A stretch of 64,000 nucleotides of DNA from Pachypanchax playfairii. Its lineage: Eukaryota; Chordata; Actinopteri; Cyprinodontiformes; Aplocheilidae. Position numbers and translations under genes: made by a program. Under the pieces are notes generated by a model. It worked only from the letters and a program-made list of their open reading frames with translations. It searched no databases and was not told the DNA's origin. The DNA lies in assembly GCA_006937955.1 (NCBI GenBank), contig SSNP01000005.1, positions 8,473,836-8,537,835 of the forward strand. The letters run 5' to 3'. Numbering within the stretch: position 1 is the stretch's first letter; every line of letters begins with the position of its first letter. Positions 39,025 through 53,400 of this stretch are shown here, piece after piece.

Positions 39025-42000
39025 CTGCAGGAAACAAGGACAGACATGGATGAGCCAGCGAGAAAGGTGAAAAGAATTAAAGGATTTTTTAAAAGGCTGA
39101 CTAAATAGATCTCAGAGACAGAAGCGACGCTGATGCTAAAGATTTGCATAGACACGAAGGGAGTGTTACAGAGCTAAACCCATCCTGCAGAAGAAGAGTA
39201 AACAGAGTTGGTGGTAAGAAGGAGACGAGCATGAAGGTTCAACATTAATCACCTCATCAGTATGGAAGCTGCTCTCTGTTTTTGCGCTCGACAGTGTAGA
39301 ATTTTGAAAGCAGCTCTGCTGTCTCCTGGTTACTGCACATCACAGTAATACACTAAATGAACAGTAACTGGCATTTCAATTCTCACCCACTCCATAAACA
39401 CATTGTTGATGTGGGGATGAGTCACCGTCATCTATCAGCAGCAAGACGGGAGGTATAGTGTTACTTATAGGGATGTACGTGCATGCTCACATGCAAAATA
39501 ATCACCCGTTTATTCATTTTCACGAGGGTGCGATGACCGGAACCAAACATCTGCAGCAAAGCTTTGAGGAAACCGCTGAGCAGAATGAACCTATAGAATT
39601 ATGTAACGGCCTTATGCGTGTCTGTGTTTGCACATGTGTGGGTGTGTGTAATGTTGGCGAGCATCTGCATGGAAATGTAACTGGCAGCCTGCGAGTGAAA
39701 ATGCGTTTTACAACACGTTAAACTCTTGTGCAAAGTGAGATAGGTTTCACAGAGAGAGGCTGCCATCAGGTGATCTTATGTAATATTCCTTTGTCGGTTC
39801 TTCTGATAAAAATCCTTTACAAGGTGCTGATAGCGTGATTTGACAGGCACCACATTAAGTCCACCGGGAGCAGCGACTGAAGTGTGCTCCTACCTCCTCT
39901 TATATAAGAATAGACTGCAGTGAGCGTGAGACGATGAGGATAAAAGGTGAGGGGGGGTAATCTGAAGGTGGATGAAGACGCAGAGCGTTTTGGTAATTTT
40001 GTTTTTGTATATTTGATTAATGAGTTTAACACCATTTGCAGAGTGAAACAATCGTTTTATAGGAATAACTTCACTCAGTCTTCATATATAAATAAACACA
40101 GGAAGCGACTGAAAAGTTGGTCTGTCTGGGTTAAAATAAATAAAAAACCAAAAAGATGTAGGAGTCGTGCACACAGGAACAGTACCACTAAATTATATTT
40201 TTCAAAAACTGTGTCCCGGAGAAAAAAAAAATCTTGAAACACCAGCCGTGCGTTTCTGTGGAAACGTGCACCTGACATAACAACAACAATAAAGCAGATT
40301 ACACGCCACTTACACACATGGCAGTGTTACAGCACCACATATAGGCCTGGCATAGTTTGTATATTTTGGGTCGTTTTTGATGTTTTCAAGTTCTTTCTAG
40401 AATTAATTCCGTGTTGATGAGGATAATTTTAGAAATATATTTAAAAATTCTTTTGGAAAAACTGTTTGTGTTTGTTTCATTGTGAAAAAAATTGATTATA
40501 AACACCTGATTATAAATGTTGAACACCCATTTTGATCATTTCCAACCATATCCACGTAAAGTCTAAAACTCTGAACACATCAACACCTGAGGCTCCACAG
40601 GATGTTGATTTATGTGGTACAACTTTCCTTCCAAACTTCATTTCAAAAGTTAAGAAGAATATGAAATACAACAATAATTATCTTACAAATAATATAAGTT
40701 ATTTCAAAATACAATAAATGAACAAACAAGAAGAACATTTGCAATTTGTAACATCTTGTACTCAATTCTATAACCTTTACTGGGCGTCAGCAATGAGGCA
40801 AATACACTCACCGACCACTTTATTAGGTACACCTGTCCAACTGCTCGTTAACACTTAATTTCTAATCAGCCAATCACATGGCGGCAACTCAGTGCATTTA
40901 GGCATGTACACATGGTCAAGACAATCTCCTGCAGTTCAAACCGAGCATCAGTATGGGGAAGAAAGGTGATTTGAGTGACTTTGAACGTGGCATGGTTGTT
41001 GGTGCCAGAATGGCTGGTCTGAGTATTTCAGAAACTGCTGATCTACTGGGATTTTCACACACAACCATCTCTAGGGTTTACAGAGAATGGTCCGAAAAAG
41101 AAAAAATATCCAGTGAGCGGCAGTTCTGTGGGCGGAAATGCCTTGTTGATGCCAGAGGTCAGAGGAGAATGGCCAGACTGGTTGGAGCTGATAGAAAGGC
41201 AACAGTGACTCAAATAACCACTCGTTACAACCAAGGTAGGCAGAAGAGCATCTCTGAACGCACAGTACGTCAAACTTTGAGGCAGATGGGCTACAGCAGC
41301 AGAAGACCACGCCGGGTGCCACTCCTTTCAGCTAAGAACAGGAAACTGAGGCTACAATTTGCACAAGCTCATCGAAATTGGACAATAGAAGAATTTGGCG
41401 TCAACAACATGAAAGCGTGGATCCATCCTGCCTTGTATCAACGGTTCAGGCTGGTGGTGGTGGTGTAATGGTGTGGGAAATATTTTCTTGGCACTCTTTG
41501 GGCCCCTTGGTACCAATTGAGCATCGTTACAACGCCACAGCCTACCTGAGTATTGTTGCTGACCATGTCCATCCCTTTATGACCACAATGTACCCAACTT
41601 CTGATGGCTACTTTCAGCAGGATAATGCGCCATGTCATAAAGCTGGAATCATCTCGGACTGGTTTTTTGAACATGACAATGAGTTGACTGTACTCAAATG
41701 GCCTCCACAGTCACCAGATCTCAATCCAATAGAGCATCTTTGGGATGTGGTGGAACGGGAGATTCGCATCATGGATGTGCAGCCGACAAATCTGCGCCAA
41801 CTGTGTGATGCCATCATGTCAATATGGACCAAACTCTCTGAGGAATGCTTCCAGCACCTTGTTGAATCTATGCCACGAAGAATTGAGGCAGTTCTGAAGG
41901 CAAAAGGGGGTCCAACCCGTTACTAGCATGGTGTACCTAATAAAGTGGCCGATGAGTGTATATAATTGTATAATTGCAGGCTTTTTTTTTTTTTACAGTA

Positions 42001-45000
42001 ACAATGCTATTGCAAATTTTTGGACTGATTTTTAACTATATAGATACAGTTGAATCAATTTTCTTACTATTTACCCATGAAAAATGCTGCTATAAAGTAA
42101 AAAATAGAAAATAAATTGTGTTTTTTGGCTAAATACCATTACTGAACAAATTTTAATCGATTTGTCCACTAAAAATGATGTTATAATCTTTCTACTTTGG
42201 CAGATTGTCAACATGTTTGATATAGTTTTATTACCCGTCCCCCCCTGTCCCCTGGTTTCAAAAAATGGACACTTTTGCAGTTTCCCCATGTACAAACAAC
42301 ACTGATTAAACCTCTAGCTCGTTCAGATACTGTATTTTTTCTTTGCTGTTTTCAACCCAACTGGTTCAACAGTATGAATTGAGTATTTTTTGTAAGTTAT
42401 TGCCTAAAAAAGTCGGGCTAATTGGGCCCTCAGGCATCGGGGTGTGGTACAAAAAGAATCATTCTCTTGCTTACAATTTGAGAAAAAGACAAAGACTGTT
42501 CTGTGAGCTCAGACACATTCCTTGAGCTGAAGGCTATCTGATGCTTGATTTCAATTATCCATAACTGATGGATTATCATCTCACTGATGTGAATAATATT
42601 TTTGCATGAAGCCACTCATGCTGGATGAAGAATCACTGTCAGAGAAACAGAATTAAACTGTGACTGCAGAGTCTGAACTATCCAACTAATTTCTCACTGC
42701 TCGTTACCGTCCTTCCAGATTTCCCTCTCTAGACTAAATAAGTCAAACTGTTTCTTCATTGATCACTTTAAACCAATCACTGAGCAGGAATCTACAGACA
42801 CTCTTATTCTTGTGCTTCTCAGTCTCTGATGTTAATGAAAATAATTGGCTGGTTTTATTTGCTTGATAACAGCCTTTCTAAATAACATAAAATACTAGAT
42901 TAATATTCTTAGATAATCATGTAAACTCGTCCATGTTAAGAGACATTTTAACTTAATTATTAACTTACTGATTTGTATTTGTAGGTTATGTTCTAAGAGC
43001 TTTAAAGTTAGTTTTAAATAAACCTTTACTATAGAGACTGTCCAAGTCTCAGATCAGCATAAAAGTACAGAGTTTAAAGGACTTTCTGCCAGGATTTAAA
43101 GCAGATAGTAACACAGAAACTGTAAGCAGACATCTATTTAAAGACTGTGTCAAAAGTTGTAGCTAACAGTTTTTGATCAAATGTGCTGTAACATGAATGC
43201 TGACATAAAATTGATTTAAGTTTTTTTTTTTTTTTTACATCTGATAAATGTGTTTGTTTTAATAAAAAGATCAATTGTCTTCACATAGAAGTGTTGTTTT
43301 ATTTATTTATTGTGTGTGTATGTGTGTGTGTGTGGGTTTGTATTTCTGACCTCCTGGGGACCCGTTTCCTGACTTTTACTATCTTTCTGGGGTCCGAGGG
43401 TTCTTGTGGGGACCGAAGCCTGGTCCCCATGGGGGGGACTCCCCTTTTTAGGGTTAGGGGTTAGGTTTATAGGTATGGTGTGAATAGAGTTTTAGTTAGT
43501 CTTAGGGTTAGTTATAGATCAGTAATGGTTAAGGTTAGTAAAAGGGTTTGGGTTAGGTATAAATCTAGTTACTAAAATCAATGGAAGTCAATGGACGGTC
43601 CCCATAAGGATAACAAAACACACTTGTGTGTGTGTGTGTGTGTGTGAGAGAGGGGGGGGGGGGTTGCATTTCACTGTGTATCTGCAGGTTCCTGATTCAC
43701 TGGCCCCACTGTTTGGTTACCCGTCTGTGACTGGCTGCCTTCTCTGGACTCCTCCAGCACCCTGGATGAACCACCTGCTCAGACAGTCACAAAAGAGGTG
43801 TGGCTATTAAAGTCTAGTTCTCCTATCAATGGGGGCAGCTGTGATTTAATGAGCGCAGCTTGCCTTACATTGCTTTGGAATCAGAGTTGGTTTTCTGCAG
43901 CTCATCAGTCGTACCTGTAGATAATTTTAGATTTTTTTTTGAGTTTATAAGGCTGTGATGTTTAAATGCTACTTGTGAAAGAAAGTTTATGTAGACATTT
44001 TGACTTCTGATCTACCTTTTCTACAATCTGTCACTTGATTGTTGTACTTTATTTTTAAAAACTCTAAGGTCATTTTGTTTCAGGCAAATGCAAAAACAAG
44101 GAACTACATAATAAACCTGCTTTTCCTGTCAAACAAAATCTACACTTCGTTTTAATATTGCTTCATGTAGGAACAAATTTTACTTGGAGTTCCACATGGT
44201 TGTGAGTTTGGTCCAAAATGTTTCATCTTCTATTTGCTTCCTGTTGGTCATCCTGGTAAAATTATCCACACGTCTTGCAAATTACATTATTTATCTATAA
44301 CTTCAATTAAACAAATTTTTGTCAAAATAGAACCAAGTGTTAAAGATCAAAAAGGCCCGAATGGCTTTTTTGGTCATAAATTGAGATAATGCAGAAGCAG
44401 TTTTTTTTCCTAACCTGAGTACTTATATAATAGTAGAATACACTGTAGCTTTATTATTATTCATGATACTGTGGCCTCACGTACTACTTTAGGAAACCTA
44501 AGAGTCAAATGTGTCCTTTACTGATATCTAAGGAAATTTTCTGAGGCATGTTTTTTTCTTTTGCACCATATTGCTGAAATTTACATCTTAGCACAGTAAA
44601 TTATCTAAAAAAGAAACAAAAGCTGTTCTATATCTTTAAATGTTAAGATTTTAGTTAAATCCACCTTTGAATGCAAAAAGATGGTCTAACCTATCCCTCT
44701 TAACATTTACCATAATAAGTGTGATTGTTTCAGTGTGACAGATTGGAAAATATATAATAAATATGTATTACATAAATATTGAGCTAAATAAAATGCAGCA
44801 TGTAGTTTACATCAGAAATTTAAGTTAGAAAAGTAATTTAACTGCTGAATGTTGTAGCACAATATCTGTCATCAAAAATCTGAGCTGCTCCTAACAAAAC
44901 GCTTAAAAAGTCACAGTTTAACAATGTTTGAATAAACAGAATTTTATATTGGCCATAAAAACGCACGGCCTTTAACTACTAATGTTTCTGCTCTTAGATA

Positions 45001-48000
45001 ACTTGTACCATGTGTGTTGGACAGTAAATGAAGAGTGCATAATGTGACAGTGTGTGTGTGTGTGAGAAGGAGAAACACTGTAAGAAAGAGAAAGGGACAG
45101 AGCACGTGCCAGGCAGGGCTGAGCTATTAGCAGGCCACTTGAGATGGGTTATGTAACAGAACTGTGGCTGCTGCAGTACCTGCTAGTCCTGTAGTCTCTG
45201 TCATAATTTTACACACAAACACCCGCACACTGACTCACATCCACATCCACAACACACCAACAGGACAGACACTCAGTGTAACATGAGATGACTCTTTTGC
45301 TTGGCACCACATCACTTTATGCTACCAATCAGATGCAATCATTATGAGTCAGGTGCCGTGTGCTGGCGTGAGTCTCTGTGTGTTTCAGGTCATCAGGTTT
45401 CTGCTCTTTTTCAACATGGACAAAGAAAAGTCTCACTGAATCACACTAATGTTCGTATTCTACGATGATAAAAACAAAGTAGAGTTTAAAAGAAGAAACT
45501 CTGAGCAAAATCTCAAACTTTCCAACTCAAGGTCTTCTCTGAACTGTGGTTTGAAGAAGATAAACGATGCAAGCTGCTATTATACAGCTAATGTCACTAC
45601 ACCAATGCTCCTATATCAACAATACTTTTATTGTACATTATGGGAGAAAGAGAAATTATCTAAGAGAAGAATGACATGCATAAATATTCCACTTTTCAGG
45701 TTTATAAAAACTTTCCCTTAAAATCAGACAAACATTTTTCTCTTTGGATTATCAATCAGATGTTTTAACAGTCATGTGTTTCATCCATTAAAGGGACTTA
45801 AGGCAAGATTTGTGAAAAACTACACATGCATTTCCAGTTTATTTAATGCTAATGGGTCATGAAGCATTAAAAACCCAAAATAACGAGGCCATCCGCATAT
45901 ATGTCTGTTGCCTTGGAAACGCTGTGTGCCACATAATGCGCTGCAGTTCGACGTCCGAATTTCCCGCGCAGTTGTAGGGATGTGACGTAAATTGACGCTG
46001 CATGCGCGTTGCCGACAGCTCTTGAACAGGAAGTACATGGCCGCCGTGGACTTGGATTCAAACACTGAAGGTATACTTATGGATGTTTCTGCAGCCAGCA
46101 AACGACCTGCATCCACTCTCAACCCCCAAAAAAGTGGCACCACGAAGAAAAAAAAGACTTTATCAGCGGCATCTCGTGAGTCTAAAAAAAAACATGACCG
46201 AAGCCGGGCAGGCACCCGCATAAATATTGGATATGCGTTCGGTTCATGAAGGGAACTTCAGCTGCATTTGGGAGTGAAAACGGATGCTGACATGGCTCAT
46301 TTCCTTGTGACCAGGTGAGAAAACATTATAGGTCGTGTTTAGAGCCTGATACAGTATGAAAATGATGAGATCAAATCAAATAACAGAGTGGAGAGACCTG
46401 ACGTGAAGTATGTTAGCCTCCCCGGTGCAGTGCTGTGAAGACGAACAGTCCCGTGCCGGCTTGGCTGGTGGCTGCAGTTAGCCACAGCGCCTGTCGTGGC
46501 AGCACTGAGTCAGATTTTGTAAAGCTGCCTTAAGTTCCTTTAAGCCACGCTGTTGAAAAGATTATGAATTCTTCCCTTTTTCATTTACTTCATGAACAGA
46601 TCACCAATAAAAGTCCTCTCAGGACTCCATAAAACTGTAAAAAACTGAACAGGTCCAGTTAGATCCAGAACAATTAAATCTGTTCGATCTAATAAAAGGA
46701 TCATTTATTTTCTAATAAAGTAAAATTGAGTTTCTGCAAAACCAAATCTGCTAAATTAGCATTTGTGTTTTCTTTCATTTTTTATTTAAATATGGCTCAA
46801 CTGGGGAAAAAAGTCAGCAAGGTAACAAGGTTTCTACACTAATCCATATTGCCAGCCATTTTTTTTTATCAGATTACATACAAAACTCCTGACAAAGCAT
46901 ATTAGATAACGGTTTCATGTCCATCCATTAACAGTAAGTATATATGTGTTCATTCAGTGCTGGATGTTGACCCTAATGAAGGCCAGAAGCTGAAACGCAT
47001 CAGTCTGGTAGTTATTTTTATCTCTGCAGGTGTTGCAGAAAACTCTACTTTTACTTTCCATGCACACTGCAAGTCAGTGAAATCCTACACACCTGATAAG
47101 TCACTTCAATTTGAACATAGTTTCATGTCTTTATCGTTAAAGGGTAGAACACATCTGAAAAATAAAGAAAGAAATAAGAAATAAAACTGATTAAATGTTA
47201 TCTGGTACCCTCCCGTGTGTTAAAATTCCTGACTCATCATGAATTCATCTCCCGGAAATACCTTGGACAGGCATCAGAGAGCCGACCTGTTAGAAGACCT
47301 GCTGATGCATATTAATTTGGTGTCTGTCACCTGTTTGTTATGCAAATTATTCATTATAATGCTAACATTTTTATGCCCATCACAGTCAAACGTTAATCAC
47401 AAAATGTGCCATTGTGTTGCTGTGGTTTGTTTAAATCCATTAACCCAACAGCAACACCTCTAGCTGCCCTTACATCCTTCAGCTTCTTGTCTGTGTGTCA
47501 CTGCAGCATCTTTAGTACATTGATGATAATAGTGCTGGACTGGGTTTAATTACTGTTTAACTGCTCCGTGTCCCAGCAGGTTAGGAGCTCAGCTTAGCGA
47601 GGGCTACCTGGAGACAGAAACCAGTTTCTCTCCAGCAGTGAGAGAGGAGGAGAATAAATTGGAATGCCTGGCACAGGCCTGGAGGCTCAGTCGTGTTTTT
47701 CGATCGCTCGTCTGCTGTGGAGGATCACGACTCTGTGGCACAGTGTGCAAATGTTCCAACTAAAGGAAGTCGTGCAACTTTAAACCTGTAACACCAACGT
47801 ATCTATATGCTCTTCTGCTGCTTCCAATTCAAGTTGGAAAACAGAGCGAAATTAATGTTAATAAACAGATTTAAAAGAATCTCTGAGTCACTTTAGCAGC
47901 TGCTGCGACTGTTGCAATTATCTGATATGTGATCACAAGGTGCAGCCTTCAGTGTAGAGACAGACTGATTTATTAGTCGGCTAAAAAATTACTTGTTGTT

Positions 48001-50395
48001 TTTTTTTTTTTCCCAGCCTTGAAATAAAGAGTATTAGCCACACCTGAGCGTGTAAAGCCTGTTAAAATCCTGCTCATTTTTAATGAAAAAAAACAAAAAA
48101 ACTATGATGTTTATTTGGGAAAATATTAAGAACTCTTATTTTTAATTCAGTGCTGTTTAGAATTTTACATACATTCATCATGAGCATGGCTGTCATACAG
48201 AAGTTGGGCTTTTAATGACGTGAATGGTTCTTTTTCAGAGTGGAATACTTTTATTATTCCACATACTTCTTGAATATTTTTAAGACAATTGGATTTGCAA
48301 ATTTGGATTTCAATAGCAGATGAAAGTTTCTCTCTTAGCATGAAAATTGATTTGTTTTACAGCACTGATTGATTTGATCAATACTCAGAACTATGGGACA
48401 ATCCAAGATACTCAGATCTAAGAAGGCAAACTTTAGATTTGCAGTTGGGCGTGTCTTTTAGAGCTAATGCTGGACAACTTGAGATTCTAAGATCATCAGT
48501 TCAAACGAGTGAGAACATCTTATCCCCAAACTGTCACAGTGAAAAATGATGTAAAGTTTGTTAGGATGTTTGACTGGAAACAAACACGTTTTACAACCTG
48601 AGAAGCTGCCAACCAAGAAGGAAGCTCTCGGTCCAGAAGAGATGTCTCCAACATATCAAATGACAAAATTAAAGTGTTTTTTGTTTCAAAATATCATCTA
48701 GCTTCTCCACCACAACACAACAAACCTTCCACCTACATAAGTAGGAAAGAGTACAGAGAGACTTATTGAACAGCGCTTGCATGGTTTTGGTCTCCGTCTC
48801 CATCAATGAGTGTATAAATGTCAAAATATGTTTTTTAGTCAATTATTTGTCCAAATATACAGAATGAAAGGATCAAAAATAATCACGTGAATGAGTATGA
48901 TTTAAATCTAGAGCAGAAAATATATTTTGCATCTGGAGATAAATAAATTATTAACAGTACTGAAAGATAATGAAATGAAATACTGACTGCAATCATCTGG
49001 GCCACGTAGCTTTCAGGTCCAGTGTACTCTGTAGGATCCTTCACCCTCACCAGAACCAGGAAGTAAAGGTAATGCCACAAGTTGTGCTCAGATTTGATAT
49101 GTTCCTCAAAGGACACTGTCTTGTTGTCAAATTTGTCCCTTTCCAACCCTGGAAGACATTAACCAGATTTAACGAGCGTCCTTCTAAATATAAACATCTG
49201 TTCACATGCAACCTGCTTCCATCACGCACCACAGATGAAACAGGTGGTTTTGAGAATCTCCTCCTTTCTTTGCTTCTCACTCCTCAAGTCAGCAAACGTG
49301 TCAATGATCACGCCAAAGATGAGATTGAGAACAATGATGATGACGATGAAGAAGAAGAGAAGGTCATAAACCACTCGGGCTGCAAAGAGCGGCTCCTGGA
49401 GGATTACAGGAAAGATATAGAGACAATGCATCAATTTAGGTTTCATAATCATCTCCCAAAAAAACAAAATAAAACTGTGAAAACTATGGAAATATAATTT
49501 GAGTGAAGAAAAAAAAAAGATTTATCAATAAAGATGGTCTAACCTCCTTGGATGGTCTCCTAAGTATATCTCCCACACCTCCTCCATTACGTAATCCTTG
49601 GTTCAACACAGTGATTATACACATGCGAAGAGTATCACACACACGCTCCGTCCCATCCACTTCATCTGTAACAAGGAACACAAGCAAAACAGCATGTTAA
49701 AATCAAAAATCAGAAAATAGGCTGAAAAATTATGTAATTAAGAAAAAAAAAAAAAAAAGGATTTATAAAGAAACTGTGTAGAACACGTTAAAACTGCAGT
49801 TTCGGTAATTTAAAGCGGGTTACAGCCAGAATAAGATTACAGACAAAAAGACCAAAAATAACATAAACATATAACTTTTCAAGCCACTTCCTTTTATTCT
49901 ATGTTACTCAGTTCATATGATGAACAATTATTATCGTACCTGTTAGAGAAACTAAATATTTCTGACCTGACTGACTTTCATCAAAGTGGATTACTGCAAA
50001 TTTAAAACAATTCTAATCTCAGATGTGTCACAGCAGTTCATTCAAATGTTACTACTGTAACCTTGTGTTGATTTCTGTTGCAATCATCTGAATTTCTACA
50101 CATTTGTACTGAAAAAATACACTAAAATAAACGTTCAGAACCAGTTACTTCTAAAAAAAAATACACGTGATTCAGCTGCCACTGATGAGAAATAAATAAA
50201 TCTATTTCTATTTATATAAGATGTGAAATGCACAAGTATAGTGAATGAATGAAGACAGTGTGACAGCTGAGAGGGAAGAGGAGGTGAGGGATGTGGATGA
50301 GATCACGTGTGTGTCCCTACAGCGCGGGTGATCCATGGATCCAATAGTGTGAGTCACCCCGTCTGCCTCATCAAGTTTCTTTGTGTGCACACCTC

Positions 50396-50431
<36 letters not shown>

Positions 50432-53400
50432 TAACCTTTCACTGATTTTCTACGTTTGGAAATGTCAAATATACATCTGTCAAATCATAAAATCTTGAAA
50501 CTGCTCCATTCAGTGACTTTCTTAAAGGAAAGGACATTTTTCAATGTAACTTAATGGTAAAATTTACCAGAAAGTGATTGTGATGCAGGACAGCTGTCTT
50601 TAAAACATGAACCTGTATCGCCATTGTTACTTGGTAACTCTGGTTTTCCTGCAAACAAACAGAAACAAAAGGAACTTTATGTGCTGCTGATAAATAACAA
50701 CACTGCATATGGAAAAAAACTGATTGAATCATTTCTATATTAATACATCTTGCTGTTAATTCTAATCAGTGTCAGTAAAATCTGCAAGAAAGATATAGTC
50801 AGTAATTATGTAAACTGAAGCAGCAGCTGCTGGGTGGGCGAGGAAAAAAACAAAAAAACAAAAACACCCTGAGCAAATTATTTGCACATGGGCGAATCCC
50901 TGATCAGGGGAGGTATCTCGCTTAAGATCAGGTCAGGTAGACTGGCTGAAGGAGAACTGTACACCTTGGTTTCTTACCTGACAGTAACGAGTCTGATAGA
51001 CAAGAGTCAGAGGAAGAAGAAGAAAAAGAGGGAGTTGAGTATGAGGGTCACAGTTCCAGTGTGGACAGGATGCAAAAGCTTTGATAAAGTTTCTCGACTC
51101 AGCCGGAAGCGAACATACAGACAGGCGTGAGCCCAGCTGGTTACATAACCCACCACTGCTCTGCTGAGCTCTATTCAGCAAAACACAGGATGGCGCGGCC
51201 ATCAGGTTATGCAACAGGTGCACATGTGCAAGCAGGATGTCTTACTGATCGTCAGCTCATTAACACACCCACACTCTCCATGGTCTTATCAAAACATATG
51301 TCTTGGGATGCATATATAGTATACTGTACATTCTCTTTATTGTTAGGAGGAGCTCATATCTACCTACAGCTGGTTTCAGTACTTTGTTGAGAAACTGTAA
51401 AAGTGCAAAGTCGCAACAAAACTTTTAAAAACATTTTTACAACTATCAGGTTCAAACAGGAAAGAAAACTGACTCAGTCCTTTAATTATTACACTAAGAT
51501 GTCACTGTTATATGTTTGGATTGACATGTGAATCTCATGTGCTACTGTCGTAGTTACATGCGCTGCTTGAAGAATTGGTTTTTCTATTTAAATGCTCTAT
51601 TTACAGATTTATTGTTTAAAGGCAGAAGAAGGTGTTTGTGTGTTTTACCTCGTACAGTGAATTAATAAAAATTTTTAAAAAAACATTTTGTAATATTCTC
51701 TTGAAGATGTTTGACTTCATTTTCTGACTTTATAAAGCTCAAATCCCAGAAAGCCCAGTCTGCCCTACCTGATCAAGCATTTATTTTAAAAAAAGGATTT
51801 AAAATTTCAAGAAAATCTAGTCAGGACTATAAACACGTCTTTTAGTACGGAGCCCAGTTAGTGCCAAATGTAGAAAGAAAGAAAAAATTACCGCTAAAAA
51901 AAAAATCTGTTTTCGTATTTGAGTCAACTGTACTGTTCACATAACTGAGAAAACTAATTTCTTTGACCTTGTTTTTTTTTTTTTTTTATTCCAGACTTCA
52001 TGTTTTCTGGCCTCCATATTTTAATCAGGTAAGGATTAATGAACCTCTTATATATCTATGGTACGGCCTTGTAACAACACGAGCATCTTTAGAAAAAAAG
52101 CTTAACAAGTTCTGACCTGGTGCAGGTAGACGATCCACCTCCATGCGGAAGTCATCTTTAAGGAAGAGGAAGCCAATGATGGAGAAGAAGTAGACAAGAA
52201 AAATGGCAAGAATAGCTGTCAGGATGATGGAGCGGCCATTTCTTGTCACACTTTTTATCACATTCAGCAGCGTCTCCTCTCGGATCACGAGGTCCAACAG
52301 CTGTGAATGAAAATCAAAATCAAGACCAAGAACAAAAAAACAAGTTCACCTTTAATCGTTGGACAGTGATGAATAATTTTTTACCAAGAAGCTGTAGAAG
52401 AACTCATGAACAAAGAGGCCCAGGAAACAGATGAAGACGTAAAGCAAATGGTAAATAAAGAACATGTCCATCACAGCCGCTTTGTATCCTCGAGTGAACA
52501 TTCCCTGGTTGCCCACAAAACTTACAAGAAATACCAACTTGTTGAAAAGCTGAAAAAAAGAAGACGATAAAGCAAAAATGTGAAAGTTAGATCCAAACCT
52601 TTGTTTTAATGGAACATCATCCCTGCAAAGCTGAACTCAAAACACATTTTGCTTACATTGATGGTACCAAGCAACAACAGAGCCGGTGCAAGGCCTATCG
52701 TGTAGATGGCACGTAAAAGAAGGGACACGAAAAAAAATACAATGCCCCACTGCTTTGGTAGGACAGGAAGTAGGGTGGTAGCCACTCCTAAAGCCACCCA
52801 CAGTAAAATGTTCCAGAATGGGGACAAGGTGCCTAGAAAAAAAAATAAAATACAGAGAGGTTAAGTTTAGAAATGTGGCAACTCTATACTAATTCATTTA
52901 CCAAAACTAAAAGCTTTACTCAGCCCACGGTGTCAAAGGCAGCGATTAAAAATAAACAATCTGAAGGAACTTTATCACTCAAAATCAATATTTCTCCGAT
53001 AGAGAAAACTAAATGGGGGAAGCTCACAGTTCTGAAATGGGATGATAATTAATCAATAGTCCTTTTCAGGAAAATATAAAAACGTTTTTCCACTGCGCCA
53101 AAAATACACAAAGCTCGGAAGAATGTTTGAATCCAAAGAAATTTTATTAAGCAAATGAACAGCTGAGGAATTTCGATGCTGCTAATTGCTCAAGTCGTTG
53201 GATTAAATTTGAAATAAAAATAAGTTATATTACTTGACAAGACTGAGTGGCTTGTGGGGTATGAGTGGGCGGAGCCACTGTAACACGAACCTTGCAGTCC
53301 CTGCAGTAAAGTCGATTAAAGTCCAAGTACACCAGAAGGAAGGAATAAAGCAGGATATCACCTAAACACCCTGAACACTCCTTCTTTTACTGAGCAGAGG

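Noticed and set aside
43448..43560. Interstitial telomere array
   Set aside because: Units are too irregular and lie inside a TG-flanked dispersed repeat, so a chromosome-fusion scar is not supported.
50933..51223. 96-codon minus-strand frame considered as a long lumenal-loop exon
   Set aside because: The conserved C-x4-C loop is coded at 50648-50568 with correct phase, and this frame is phase-0 at the GTAAGAA donor, which does not fit its neighbours. Only the short 15-nt reading fits.
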